A stretch of 64,000 nucleotides of DNA from Auriscalpium vulgare (GCA_019915015.1 JAHBBC010000001.1:682001-746000); one strand, 5' to 3'. Shown: positions 12,801-24,305, counted from the first letter of the stretch. Notes: generated from the letters alone by a model not told the origin. Program-made: numbers and translations.

Positions 12801-14365
12801 GTTCCAGCAATATGCAGATTCAACGGCGCCGGTTTGAAGACCTCGTCCCACTGCTGCTTGCTCCCCGCATTGCCGGAACTCTCCGCCGGTTCCTTTCCTT
12901 TCGAAGCGGCATTTTTCTTCGTGCGTTTGGCTGGCACGGTGAGTGGCGTGACATTGGTGGCTACACTCAGTCGCCTCTTAACGACGCCTTCTAGACTCAA
13001 TAACTGCGGCTTCGTGAACGCCGATGTGTGCGCACTTGCCCGTATAAGCATGCCAGGCGCTAGCATATTGGACTTGTATTTGAGACTGTCCTGCACTGTC
13101 GGTGAGTCGAGTCCGCAAGTAAGTGAAGCTGAGCGCGCACTGACCATGTCACGTAGGTAACACATTATGTCAGCAAGGTGTCGAATGCGTTGCACGACAC
13201 AGTCTGTATCCGAGAGGAGATGGATGTCGTCGGGGATGAGATGGTGAGCAAGAGAATTGTGGCTGAGGACAGAGCAGGAGAAGCTGTCGAGCTGTGGGGT
13301 GCATGGTAACACGTTGAGTGAAAGCGGCCCAGTCGCTCCGTGTTGTCCTAACCACCATTCTATCATCTCCAACAGCTCGCGGGGCGGCTTCCGTCCAAGA
13401 GAATCAGCATAGAAAGCCGTGTGTGGCTCTACGCTGATCGCAACGGACACCCAGTGATTTGTCTCGTGTACGGCTGCTGGCAAGAGCACATCCGCGCCAT
13501 CGATCCGCACCCCGATCGTCATTCCAACCTCCTTGAGTGATCCATCTTGCAGCTGCGAGCCAGCCAATCGTAGGGGAGTGATGCCGCGCATTGATTGGTA
13601 AGATGTTCCGCTAGCATTGAGTCGTGCGCGGTTGCGGTACGTGTCAATGAGCTTGACTGATGCCGCACTCGGCAGTATACATGCCGGCTTGCCTTGTCTT
13701 TGCAGACGATGACCTAGCAGCATCCCCAGCTGATCCATATGCTCCGCCGCCAGCCAACGCCGACCACAGTACGATGTAAGCGTCTTTGGATCGACGCCCA
13801 TCGTCGTTGGGAGGGGTACGTCCCATGGCCAGTCGTCGAGGAGTGCTGACGTGTCTGCAGCAAGGGACTTCACCTCGTCGTTGAGCAAGCCCTCGGTCCA
13901 AGTCTTCAACCACGCAGTGGCCAGAGAAAGGCGCGCCTTGGCAGCGAGTATGCGCCGGACCTCGTACCAGTAGGTGAGAACCCACATCGGGGTTTTGAGT
14001 GTTTGTTGAGTGACCGACTCTTGAACAGGATAGCCCAGGCAAGCATAGCCTGTCTCTAGGGCGGGGATGACGCGGTTTTGCAGGATTTCCAACACCTCGG
14101 TGTGCGGCGGCATCGGCCTAGAGAGCAGGACCATTGCATTTGCGGCCGTTATGAAGCTTTGGCCCTTCGAGAAGAGTGTGCTCTGCTGGAGCAGAGACGG
14201 CGCGTTCGCCTCCGGTGGGACAGGGAAATTTTGGATATCGGCATTGCGCAGGGCTGGTGTGGGTAGTAGGACATGTTTAATGTCGTCGGGAATGGGTATT
14301 CTTTTGAGGATATCACCCAGAGTTTGAAATGAGTCGATGTCGTGGATGACCTCGTCGTCCGCCAT
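9848..14365 (-). CDS. ULP1-like C48 protease fused to hAT transposase
   Basis: Seven exons (14365..12794, 12731..11502, 11450..11232, 11180..10853, 10796..10480, 10420..10259, 10204..9848) read through in frame to 1,394 aa. Residues about 200-400 form a SUMO-protease-like C48 domain with the expected triad: H304-W305, D321, then Q358 and C364 (in LDSFSC). A Lys-rich linker follows. Next comes a BED-like zinc finger (C630, C638, H653, C657), then the hAT core: SYDGGTST near 808, DSTGNTR, DVCHHLN, KTRFATIPLS, YLAAAYLNPD, and the C-terminal NSMPDERTGSTFTWL of the dimerisation region. The first intron (62 bp) joins protease to transposase in phase 0. The last intron (54 bp) is a multiple of three without a stop, so retention is possible. 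hAT enzymes cut and paste their element; the role of the protease in cis is unknown. Confidence 0.9.
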
Positions 14366-14778
14366 TTGACAGTTTTGAGGGTTGGCAAAATGTGCTAGGC
14401 CAGTGTCGAAGGTGAAGATTGCGCCCTCATTTAGTCACTCACTACGGAGTGTAAATGTCGATCACAGCAACGGGTCGATCATACACACGTTGCTGCATAC
14501 AACACTCTTGCAACTATCCCATGCCGAGGCGGGATGTGTCTAATACCTCCTTAAACATCCGCGTAGCATTGCACAACCACCTTACGACTGCCGGCCATGT
14601 CTGCGTGCGAGGCTGCGAGCCTCATGGCTCATGGGCCGGCGCCGGGCGCCGGAGGGGCCGACACACATCACGTGCTGGAGGTATTGTACCGGGTATATTG
14701 GGGCCCAGGGCAGGGCAGGTATGGTACCGGTACTATACAGGTACATTACCGGGGAAAAACGTTTTCGGGGAAAAACTC

Positions 14779-14798
14779 AGGTTTTTCCCGCAACGCTA
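14779..14798 (-). repeat. Right terminal inverted repeat of the hAT element
   Basis: Inverted partner of 9469..9488 (19/20 identity). Confidence 0.93.
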
Positions 14799-14806
14799 TG
14801 GAACGC
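14799..14806. repeat. Right 8-bp target-site duplication (TGGAACGC)
   Basis: Exact repeat of 9461..9468 flanking the element. Confidence 0.92.
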
Positions 14807-15203
14807 CGCACGCGGGAAGGGCATGTGATATGGGCGGGTTAAAGGCGACGGGGGCGGAATGAAGCAGCCAACAGCCCACGGCGTCGAGGGACACGCCTCG
14901 CCGTCGCCACCACCGCCTCCCCTTGCGCACTACCTCGTTCCGCCCGGTGTCCCGTAGGTCCCGCACGGGGCAGTTCGCCGGGACGGCTCGTGATACCTCA
15001 AGGCCTCGAATGCCGAATTGGGCCGTCGCATGTCGTGGCGCCGCCATTTAAACCCATTCCTCCACCTGCGTTTCAACATACTGCCCGCCCATCGTGCCAT
15101 ACACACCCGCACAGCAATCTCGAGCTGTCTTGTCCACCAAAAGGTGAGCAACATATCCCGTGTCCTTGCCAAATCGGTGCGGATCTTACCCCGCACATGT
15201 TTC

Positions 15204-15210
15204 TATATAA
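15204..15210 (+). promoter_or_regulatory. TATA box of the PEP carboxykinase gene
   Basis: TATATAA followed by a pyrimidine-rich stretch, about 103 bp before the ATG. Typical of strongly expressed fungal genes. The hAT element ends about 400 bp upstream. Confidence 0.65.
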
Positions 15211-15312
15211 ACTCCACCTCCTTTACCCCGCTTTTCCGTTTCCTTTGACACCTGCTCATCTCCCGCCCAGCCCATCCCCGACCCTCCTACACCACCCCCG
15301 CACGCAGACACC

Positions 15313-17339
15313 ATGGTTTACACATCGATGACCCCCTACGTGACCCCGCACATCCTCCACAAGAACTACGCGCAGGCGTTCGACAATGAGAGCCTTTCCA
15401 ACCGTGAGCCCGCACCCCCTGTTATCTCGCCCCGTTGCCGATGTGTTTGCTACAGTGATCGGCCGCGACCTCGAGTACTTCTCGCAGGCCGGCTTCGACA
15501 TGGACAAGATCACGCTCAAGCGCAACGCCCCCGTCGCCTCACTCTACGAAGATGCGATCCGCAACGAGGGTGCCATCATCTCCTCTTCCGGCGCGCTCAT
15601 CAACTTCTCGGGCAAGAAGACCGGCCGATCCCCGAAAGACAAGCGGATCGTGTACGAGGAGACGAGCAAGGACAACATCTGGTGGGGCAGCGTGAACATC
15701 AAGATGGACGAGCGTGAGTCACTCATCGATCTCGCGATGCGTGCCCGCCCCGCTCACGGCCCGCCGCAGACACGTTTGAGATCAATCGCGAACGCGCGAT
15801 TGATTTCTTGAACACGCGCGACAATGTTTACGTCTTTGACGGCTACGCAGGGGTGCGTGCCCCGCTATTTCGTCCCGCGCTTCATCTCACACCCGCCTTG
15901 TGTCCAGTGGGATCCCAAGTACCGCATCAAGGTCCGGGTCATCTGTGCGCGGGCTTACCATGCCCTCTTCATGGTGCGTTTCCACTCGTGACCACTTTAG
16001 CACCCTAATCTGGAAACTCATTCCTTTGTGTGCAGAACAACATGCTTATCCGGCCCACAGAAGAGGAGCTCACAAATTTCGGCGAGCCGGATTTCATCAT
16101 CTACAACGCAGGGCAGTTCCCGGCGAACCGCTTCACGAAGGGCATGAGCTCAACGACCTCCGTTGAGATCAACTTCAAGCGCATGGAGATGGTCATTCTC
16201 GGGACAGAGTACGCCGGCGAGATGAAGAAAGGCGTGTTTTCGGTCATGGTGAGCGGTTTTGTGCGCGCACGCCGGACGAGCTCTGACGTCATCGCAACAG
16301 CACTACCTGCAACCCGTCAAGTTCGGACAGCTCTCTCTGCACTCCTCATCAAACGTCGGCATCGAGAACGGCGACGTAACGCTCTTCTTCGGGCTGTCGG
16401 GCACGGGCAAGACGACGCTGTCCGCCGACCCGCGGCGGCTGCTCATCGGCGACGACGAGCACGTCTGGTCCGACACGGGCGTGTTCAACATCGAGGGCGG
16501 GTGCTACGCCAAGACGATCAACCTGTCCGCGGAGAAGGAGCCCGAGATCTTCAACGCGATCCGCTTCGGGAGCATCCTCGAGAACGTCGTGTACAACCCC
16601 GTGTCCCGCGTGCCCGACTACGACGACGTCGGCATCACGGAGAACACGCGCTGCGCGTACCCGATCGAGTTCATCCCGAACGCGCAGATCCCGTGTTCAG
16701 TCGACCGCCAGCCGAGCAACATCATCATGCTCACGTGCGACGCGTTCGGCGTGCTGCCGCCCGTCAGCAAGCTCACGCCCGAGCAGGCGAGCTACCACTT
16801 CCTCGCGGGGTACACCTCGTAAGTGCCTTCCCCGGCCGTTCGTGACCACCGCTCATCTCACGCGCTGTCGCAGGAAAACGCCCGGCACGGAAGACGGCGT
16901 GCTCGAGCCGATCCCGACGTTCTCGACATGCTACAGCGCGCCGTTCATCGTGCTGCCACCCGGGCGCTACGCGGAGATGCTCGCGGAGCGCATGGCGCGG
17001 CACAACGTGGACTGCTGGCTCATCAACACGGGCTGGACGGGCGGCAAGTACGGGCAGGGCAAGCGCTGCCCGCTCAAGTACACGCGCACGATCGTCGACG
17101 CGGTGCACTCGGGCGCGCTCGCGGCCGCCGAGTACGAGACGTTCGACACGTTCGGGCTGCAAATCCCCACCGCGCTCGAGGGCGTGCCGCGCGAGCTGCT
17201 CAACCCGAGCCTCGCGTGGCCGGACAAGGGCGCGTTCCAGCGCGAGGTGCGCAAGCTCGCGGGCATGTTCCAGAAGGCGTTTGCGCTGTACGAGCGTGAT
17301 GTAGATGAGAAGGTTAGGTTGGCGGGCCCGCAGCTGTAA
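15313..17339 (+). CDS. Phosphoenolpyruvate carboxykinase (ATP), gluconeogenesis
   Basis: Seven exons (15313..15403, 15456..15713, 15770..15852, 15908..15973, 16036..16248, 16301..16818, 16874..17339) give 564 aa, a normal length for fungal ATP-PEPCK (EC 4.1.1.49). The enzyme converts oxaloacetate and ATP to phosphoenolpyruvate, CO2 and ADP in the cytosol, the committing step of gluconeogenesis. Visible motifs: [14 protein letters not shown] near the N-terminus, NAGQFPANR, the P-loop [14 protein letters not shown] (about 268-281), the metal-binding [21 protein letters not shown] block, and [14 protein letters not shown]. All key residues look intact. GC content in the third exon half is clearly higher than in the neighbouring genes, as expected for a highly expressed gene. 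In yeasts and moulds this gene is repressed by sugars; any effect of the nearby transposon is speculative. Confidence 0.97.
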
Positions 17340-19761
17340 GGGGCGCCGGTGAGGTGACGGACGGACAAGTCTAGCAGTCTAGATGAGGTGTATTGTATGT
17401 CCTCTTGTTCTATTAGTGTTCTCTATCCCAGTATGTATGATCATTAGCATTGTTCCATGAGGTCGAAAGACGCATAAGTACTGTGTTTGCAACTCGCACA
17501 TGTTCGGTGTGGGCCTGAGTTCAAACAGCGAGGCAGAGCGACCGCCGGCGCCTATCGTCATTCGGCTCGTCGGCCCCGGTCGGCCACTACCCCTCCTGAG
17601 TCCTCCTGAGTCCTCTCATCCGATGTCAGTTCCCGGGCTGTAAGGCTTCTTCACTTCCGTGGTCTTCAGAAGGGCGGCGATTATATATCTCCAGCCTAGT
17701 AGCAATGCAATGCAGCGTCAGACAGGATCGCCCGGCGGCGGCGGGGCGAGCGCGAGCTACTATCCCAGCTTGAATACTTAGCGTGGTGGACTCCCATCCA
17801 GTCCACCGTCCCCGCCGTTTCTTATTTGTCCTCACGGTGAGTCTCCTAAACGGAACTTCCCATCGTCAAACGTTTCCTCCGTTGTGCCTTGCGTTTTCTC
17901 AGATTTTAGATGGCGACACAGTGTCTTGCGTCGCCTGGCAGTCTTGAATTCTTTCCATATTCAGCAACGGCATTCTGAACCACTGGTCTCCTCTCTACTA
18001 CTATAGCGTGTTCGCTGATCATGATGAAACTGCAGACGCGCAATTCATCGTCGCAACAGACCGACACGTCGGCGATCGGAGGCAGCGGCGAGACGGTGAC
18101 TGGCTGATGAGATCGCCATCGAATGCGCTGGATGCGTGCCTCCCCGTGCTCTTTGTTCATGCGTACGCATCCTGTACATGGTAGGCATATGGTAACGTTT
18201 CGCTGACGACTTTGCAGACCGCTACACGCGCCAGTCAACAACGCCAACGACGCTCTGCACGCCCACGCTGACAACGTCAACCTGACCACGTCGACGGCCG
18301 CCGCGGACGACACCCAGAAGGCACCAAGATTGACGCGCTGTAGGTGGGCACGCACGGCAGGTGCGGAATTGCGAAGATGGGCCGCGGGGCCGATTTGGGA
18401 CAGAGCCCGCGGGTCTGGGCGGGCTTGTATGCAGCGGTGCCGGCGTGGCGCCCGGTCCTGGCGGTGATCTCCTAGCAGTGCGCGGGCATCAGCTGCGCCA
18501 GCGATGCTGGGCGCGCCTGGGCCTGCGCTTTCGTGCCACCCACTTGTCACGCCTTTTGACGCCTACGTGTCTGATAGGCTTTCTCAGGGCTTCTCATTAC
18601 GGGGTCGGTCTTGTTGTGACTTATGGCCGTGATCGTGCGCCTGCTGATGTCTCCCAAAGCTTCATGCTCTTCCGGGTCTATCATAGTGCGTTCTTTTCCT
18701 GCGGCTTACTTGTTCTCACAGCTCATCAATAAGTGAGCGACCGGAACGTGTACCTCTGCGGTTTCATCGTAAGCGGTCTTGCTACTCGATCATGCTCTAA
18801 GCTTATTCTTCCATCTTTGCAGGGAGTCTTTACATTGGCTCATACCGGTGAGTGCGTCACTACATCAATATCAATTTAGCCGTTTCTGACGTCTGCGGTG
18901 GTTACAGGAGCTGTCTTTGGCGAGTCTCGGATTTTGCAGTCGTTTTGGAGTTTCTCTCATGGTATTTCGGTTGACAGCGTACCCAATTACTCTGGTCTGT
19001 GGTCTCCGCCTCTTGCAGTGAAATTGACAGCGATGTCATCCAGACCACTTTGCTCGGATTGCCGTCGATCGCTGCGTATCCCTTTCTTCTATCTCTCCGC
19101 CTTAATGCAAAGTATATTTGTCGCTGAAATACGAACCCCCGAGCTTGCTTGAGGCCCGAAATCAACAGTCGAAAATTCGCCCGCTTCATCTATGCAACTA
19201 TAGCCCACTGTTTGATATTCAGCGCTCTTGCTGCGGCGAACTTACGCACATGCATGCTCGCCTGCCGCCGAGGAAGGTCATCCTGAAGCATGAAGGTATC
19301 CGCCGTGCGCCGCAGTTCCCACGAAAAGCTACTCACATAGATGCATACACCCTAGGGTACTTTACGCCCGCCTTGCTCTGGGAGCAGGCGTGTTGAAAAT
19401 CTGATCCGCGAAGTCGGCGTCGACAATTTCTGCCGGCGTGCAATTGCTCGAAGACCTCCTCGGCTGATGCACCCTGAGGTGTTCATACAAGCCAAAGTAC
19501 AGTACTTACGAGTCGATGATAACAATATGACGCCGGTGATAACGTAGCACACCGTGCATGGTCGTAGCGGCATTCGATGTATACGCAATTACATGTTTGT
19601 TCAATCCCAGCTAGCTAGTCATTACGAGAAGGCGGTGGAAATCGATGCTGCTGGCTCGTCCTCTGAAACCCTTTCACTGCAGACCCGCGAAGCCTATGAA
19701 CGTCTGAGCTTAATCTCAGCACATGGACCGGACGGGAAGGACGTACGGCTGAGGACTCCGT
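17340..19761. other. Gap with no confident gene; possible decayed membrane-protein gene
   Basis: Around 18740-19135 on the plus strand short splice-compatible pieces occur (RNVYLCGFI, GVFTLAHTG, SEIDSDVIQTTLLGLPSIA), suggesting fragments of a multi-exon membrane protein. No complete frame or recognisable family could be assembled. The 645-nt minus-strand open frame at 17906-18550 has arginine/alanine-rich composition and no domain character. Confidence 0.3.
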
Positions 19762-21333
19762 TCAAAAATCATCAGAGTAAATGTCTTGATCGGAAGACCT
19801 GCCCTCATCGGACGACCTGCCCTCATCGGACGACCTGCCCTCATCGGAAGCCCTTCGGGCCTCATCGGAATCCCTGCCCTCATCGGAAGCCCTGCCCTCA
19901 TCGGCAGACTCGCCTTCATCGGCAGACTCGCCTTCACCGGAAGCCCCGCCGTCATTGGAAACCCCGGCAGGCGGGTCGACATCGGGTTCAGAGGGTTCAC
20001 TTCGGGTTCGCAATACCCTTGAAGACCCCTGTGCCACTGCTGCTCTGGTTCCTTTTCGATTTCTGTCCTTGTATGGCGAAGGGTTTTGTGCCGGCGAAGA
20101 CGAGTCTTCGTGGCCTGCAGCGACCGACATGTCGTACGCGTCGGATTCAGATCGCAACTTCATAGTTGCATTCAGGAGCGCTGCGGTGTCGGACTGTTCG
20201 AGCAATGAACTTAAGTGAGAACGCCGATATGCCAATAACGCAAGAGAGCGTACCACATCTGGTCGGATAATATCCGCCGGCGGTTGCATGTAGGACGGTT
20301 GGAAGGTACACTTTCCCTCAAGGACACCCATGACATCGTGCAGGGCTTGAAGAAAGAGTGGCGATAGCCGATCGTCTACGAGGACGCGCTCATTGTGGTA
20401 GAGTAGGGATGGCGGCCCGACGGGTGGGTAATTGTCTTGAGGGGAGATGTTACCTTGCTCTCTGTCCGCAGCGTCCTTCACCTTCGGGGGATCGGGTGCC
20501 CTTTCACCGTGCGCACGAAGCAGAAGGACCTGCACCCCTGCCTAACTGTGCAGTACCGGCACTATCCAGTCGTTTGCGCTTGTTCAGAGGGCGAGGAGGC
20601 GGAGTAGAAGGAGCAAGGGGCGTTTTGGAAGTTTTATCTTTATCTTTATCGGCCGAGGGCTGGGGGCGATCGAAGCGAAAAACGGAGAAAAATGTGGCAA
20701 CAACCAGAATGGCATAAACGACGTCGCCGGAATGGTGACGGAACCCGAAGTCGGCCTGCTCCATGAGCTGAGGAACATACATCGAGATTGTGGCACCGGC
20801 AGCCTCCTGTGCTTTCTCCGACGTCCATGCGGCCTGAATGACAAGGGGCTTGGCTTCCATCCAGAATAAAAGCTGGGAGAGTTTAAAGAGAGGGTGGTCG
20901 ACGCGATACTGGATATTGGTGATTGGCGCTCTCTCCTGCAAGTAAGTAAGAAGCATCGCCCAGTCGGGAATCCTGCGCGCACGAAGTCGAAACGGCCTCT
21001 TCGCCTTGTCGGCGTCGTCAATAAACACCGACTGCGGGTGGCATGAAACAGTCGCAGTTTCGTTGTACAGCCCCACGCGGGAGCAAAGATCCGTGAGGAT
21101 ACGGTTGTATGGCGCATAGAGGGCGGCTTCGACCTCGCGACGAGCAGAGGCGTTCTCGAAAAGGTTTTGGATCGCACGCTCAAATGAGCTAGCTGGAATA
21201 TACAGGCACTGTTTCGGATGTCAGGACAACTTGAAATGTAATATGACACAGTACTGGCCTCTGGATCCTTGAAGATGCGCTCAAGCTCGGCAGCGGCGGC
21301 GTCCATGATGGTTGGGGGCGAAGAAGTGTCCAT
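19762..21333 (-). CDS. Uncharacterised protein with PD-(D/E)xK-like motif and acidic repeat tail
   Basis: Exon 1 is 21333..21250 and exon 2 starts at 21208 (41-bp intron). The open frame runs to about 20547, and a third exon from about 20453 continues in the frame ending at 19762. The second join is not certain: two donor choices (GTACTG or GTGCAG) with the acceptor before AACATCTCC both keep frame. The middle domain has RRIPDWAML followed some 30 residues later by LFWMEAKP, a D...ExK arrangement seen in PD-(D/E)xK nuclease-like fungal proteins; this is resemblance only. The tail is low-complexity (DEGRSS and ADEGES repeats) encoded by a minisatellite, ending DIYSDDF. No function can be stated. 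Confidence 0.6.
19790..19945. repeat. In-frame minisatellite (about 18-bp and related units)
   Basis: Units of the form CGACCTGCCCTCATCGGA are repeated with small variations. They are in frame with the minus-strand gene, where they encode Asp-Glu-Gly-Arg-Ser repeats. Copy number is likely variable between strains. Confidence 0.8.
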
Positions 21334-21538
21334 TTTGATCTGGGGATTTATATCTGTCGGCCTGCAGACTGTGGGCTCGAGCTCCCCAGTTCAGCTTCAG
21401 TCAAGATCGATAAGCAACATTCATTGTTCGTGAGGCTGCGATGCAAGCCAGTGCGATTGTCCAACAAAGAACGCGCGCGGCCAGGCCCGCCACGTGTCTA
21501 AACTCCGCCTCGCGTTGCGGCTCCTTCACCCGCCCATC

Positions 21539-22228
21539 ATGTACGACTGGTCTCAACCTTCTTCTGCAACTTTGGATCCCAATCCTGAAGAGCTTCCACC
21601 CAACTTCTCTCTCCTCCCGGACGACGAAGACTATGAGAAGTACATGTACGAGCTCGCGGTCGACAATGATGGGCAGCCGATCCCAGACGGCTCGAGACCA
21701 GGCAGGTACAAGTACAGTGAGCGAGCGGAAGTCTGTCGCTATCAGGTCCGTCTTGTCCTTACTCTACTGCGCTGCTTTTCTCACGAGGCTGGGACACAGC
21801 ACTTCACAGACATCACGGAGCACAGAATGCCCATAGCAACTCTCCCACCCGAATACGATGTCCACCACACGCACAAGCCCCTGCTTCTTCATTACGGCCT
21901 CGGCACGTCCGAAAAGCAGCTCGTCGCGTACGCGCGCCGCCACGGCCTCATCGCGCAGGAGCACCGCTCCTTCTATCTCGCGGCGGGGCTCGGGCTCGTC
22001 CCGGCGCTGCACCGCCTGAAAAAGGTCGCGAACGCCCGGCTGCGCATCCAATACCCTGAGGATCGCAAGCACACACTCATGATATCGCTATACTCCAACT
22101 ACACGATGGACGACGAGCAGTACGAACCGCCCCATGAGAAGGCCGTTCTCGACATCCTACGCGAGGAGCTGCAGATTGAGGGGCAGCCTGCGATGTGGTT
22201 CTTTGACCGCCGGAATCCGTGGTATTGA
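21539..22228 (+). CDS. Lineage-specific protein of unknown function, 211 aa
   Basis: Two exons, 21539..21745 and 21800..22228, separated by a 54-bp intron with a GTCCGT donor; the intron has no in-frame stop, so a longer product is possible. The start MYDWSQ was chosen because the downstream copy begins MRDWTQ at the equivalent place. Central features are LPPEYDVHHTHKPLLLHYGL followed by SEKQLVAYARRHGL and a YSNYTMDDEQ stretch. No signal peptide or membrane segment. I do not recognise the family. The partial tandem copy just downstream shows that it duplicates locally. Confidence 0.6.
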   Translation: MYDWSQPSSATLDPNPEELPPNFSLLPDDEDYEKYMYELAVDNDGQPIPDGSRPGRYKYSERAEVCRYQVRLVLTLLRCFSHEAGTQHFTDITEHRMPIATLPPEYDVHHTHKPLLLHYGLGTSEKQLVAYARRHGLIAQEHRSFYLAAGLGLVPALHRLKKVANARLRIQYPEDRKHTLMISLYSNYTMDDEQYEPPHEKAVLDILREELQIEGQPAMWFFDRRNPWY

Positions 22229-22632
22229 ACCGGTCGCTTCGGTGTGTGATCTTCCTATGCTCCGTTTCGTGAAACTGACGGACATGCCCTTCAGATACCT
22301 CTTCTACCATTTCGCCCACTGCTGTCGCATTTGCTATCTGTCGCTGTGTATACGTATTACCCTTCCCTCTGTCCCAATGCAAAGTATAATCGTTGTCGAA
22401 ATGTCCGCATGCCACACACCCACCCTAAATACTCGGTGGAATATCCCCCGCCTCGCGCTCCTCCTTTGTATCGTGTAGCATTGCCAGCCATCGCGTACGA
22501 TGGGCTCAAACAACCCCAGTCTGTTACTGTACAGTAATACTAGTAATCTGTGTCTGAGCCGGACAAAACGCGGCCACGTGACTACTTGTATAGTAGCAAC
22601 TGAACTTGCGGCCACGGTTCTCCTCGCCCATC

Positions 22633-23185
22633 ATGCGCGACTGGACTCAAGCCTCTTCCGCAATCTTGGATGTCGACCCCGAAAAGCACAAGCCCGACCT
22701 TTCTCTGCTACCGAAAGAGGGAGAAGGGAGTTCATATACGAGGTCACTGTCGATGGCGATGGGAAACCGATCCGAGGCAAGTACACTGAGCGAGCGGAAG
22801 CCTGCCGCTCACGGAGCACAGAATGCCCGTAGCAACTCTCCCACCTGAATGCGACGTCCACTATACGCACAAACCCCTACTTCTTCACTACGGCCTCGGC
22901 ACGTCCGAGAAGCAGCTTGTTGCTTACGCGCGGCGCCACGGCCTCGTTGAGCAGGAGCACGACTCCTTCTACCTCGCCGCGGCGTCCACGCTCGTCCCCG
23001 CCTGGCATCGCCTGAAAAAGGTCGCGAACGCAGACCTCCACATCCGATACCCTGACGATCGCAATCACACCCTCGTTGTGTCCCTGTACTCTAACTACAC
23101 GATTGACGAAGAGCAGTGCGAGCCGGAGGAGGAGGACGTTCTTGACATCGTGCGCAAGGAGCTGCAAATCGAGGGCCATCATAAG
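22633..23185 (+). pseudogene. Frameshifted tandem copy of the preceding gene
   Basis: Homology runs from MRDWTQASSAIL to LQIEGHH, but three different frames are needed: the start frame, then the frame encoding REFIYEVTVDGDG, then the frame MPVATLPPECDVHYTHK. The intron region of the intact copy is missing, as though deleted with flanking bases. The 3' part from 22823 remains open and could still make a shortened protein. The last part after LQIEGHHK diverges and runs into a DUF6534 fragment. Confidence 0.75.
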
Positions 23186-23319
23186 GTAAGATGTCCACTT
23201 CTTTTCTCGAAACGGCTGAACCTCACTATACGTAGCTTCCTTGATCGTAACGCCTCCGATACGAATCATGATTACCTGAGGGTAAGTCCCCTGCCTTTCC
23301 TTCGCACGACAAATATTAG

Positions 23320-24305
23320 CCTTGACGAACGGTCTATGTCTAAGGGCGCGGCCGTTTCTGGAGTGGCGCTCGCCACAATGAACAATACGGCGTTGGCTGT
23401 AACGCTGGCATATAATCTCCACAGAGGCCGATCAGGCGCGAAGCGGTGAGCATTAATTGAGAGCAGCTGCATGACAGATACTGAAATTTTTGCCGCGGAC
23501 AGCACGGACACTATGCTCAATAAGCTTATCTTATATGCAGTTACGACGGGCATTGTGCCAAGGTCTGTTTTTCTAACGTGCTACTGCCTACCGCTGTACC
23601 CTGACGTTTTCCTTGTCAGCTTGAATTGCATCTTGACCCTGATCTTTGTAACTCCCCGCCCGATTTTGCCAGTTGTGTTTACTGATTTTTTTTTCGCCGG
23701 CAGTTCGTCGCTCTACCCCACTATTTCTGCTTTCAAATTTTCAACTTCATGATCTGCAAACGTGATTCCGGTCACGTCGTCCTTTGCAAGCCATGCATTT
23801 GTGAGCTGACTCACTCTCACAGTATACACGAACACCTTACTGGCTACGTACGCTCTCTTGTCGTCTATTAAGAATTTCAGTAGCGATGGCAGCTGAATGC
23901 ACAGACTCAATGTACGGGCCTCGGTAAGATCTCTGGGGAATGGTAGTGTCCCCGAGTCTATTTCCTTTGCCACCCTTGGTATCGACCGCACCTCGGAAGG
24001 AAAGCCGAGCAGGTGCATCTGCCACGGTGGGATTGAGAGCGGGACGACCGCAGAGGCACACACGGAGAAAGTCGATATGGTGAGATTGACCTGCGCCATC
24101 TCCGTGTTGGATTACATGAACACAACTTGCAGGTTCAGAACGACGTCGAGCTGAAGGTTCCTGCTGGTGGTCCCAAGGTGAGTAACCTCATACATGGCAC
24201 ATGTACCCTTTCGTGACGAGTTCGCAATTTAGACGGGGCACAGTTTGTCCTTTGCAAACCCTACAGACTCTAACGCGTAGTCGTTTACGATCAGCTAGCT
24301 ATGCT
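23320..24305 (+). pseudogene. 3' half of a third DUF6534 gene
   Basis: Splice-compatible pieces match the C-terminal half of DUF6534 proteins: AAVSGVALATMNNTALAV, then FAADSTDTMLNKLILYAVTT, then LNCILTLIF, then VYTNTLLATYA (the YSNSLLATLN motif) and a tail NDVELKVPAGGPK. The first four helices are absent upstream, where the decayed unknown gene sits. Likely a truncated duplicate; expression is doubtful. Confidence 0.55.

Larger units (their letters stand above)
9469..14798 (-). mobile_element. Complete hAT transposon, 5,330 bp, carrying a ULP1-hAT fusion gene
   Basis: The ends are 20-bp terminal inverted repeats differing at one base (left TAGTGTTGCGGGAAAAACCT), bounded by an exact 8-bp direct repeat. 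Inside the termini lie GC-rich subterminal stretches with GTACC/GGTACC boxes and an inverted CACGTGATG (9571..9579 and 14666..14674). The only gene occupies 9848..14365 on the minus strand and has no visible lesion. TAGNG termini and 8-bp duplications are standard hAT hallmarks. The intact ends and open frame suggest recent, possibly current, mobility; that is inference. Confidence 0.93.

Noticed and set aside
16030..16845. 271-aa open frame overlapping the PEPCK gene
   Set aside because: Its first part follows PEPCK exon 5, but then it runs through an intron into a wrong, Arg-rich frame.
17906..18550. 214-aa minus-strand open frame
   Set aside because: Arg/Ala-rich, no recognisable family, no neighbouring exons; probably chance in GC-rich sequence.
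19554..20165. Plus-strand open frame rich in Cys-Pro-His-Arg repeats, looking like a metal-binding repeat protein
   Set aside because: It is the antisense reading of the minisatellite that encodes the acidic tail on the minus strand, where the frame continues a real gene.
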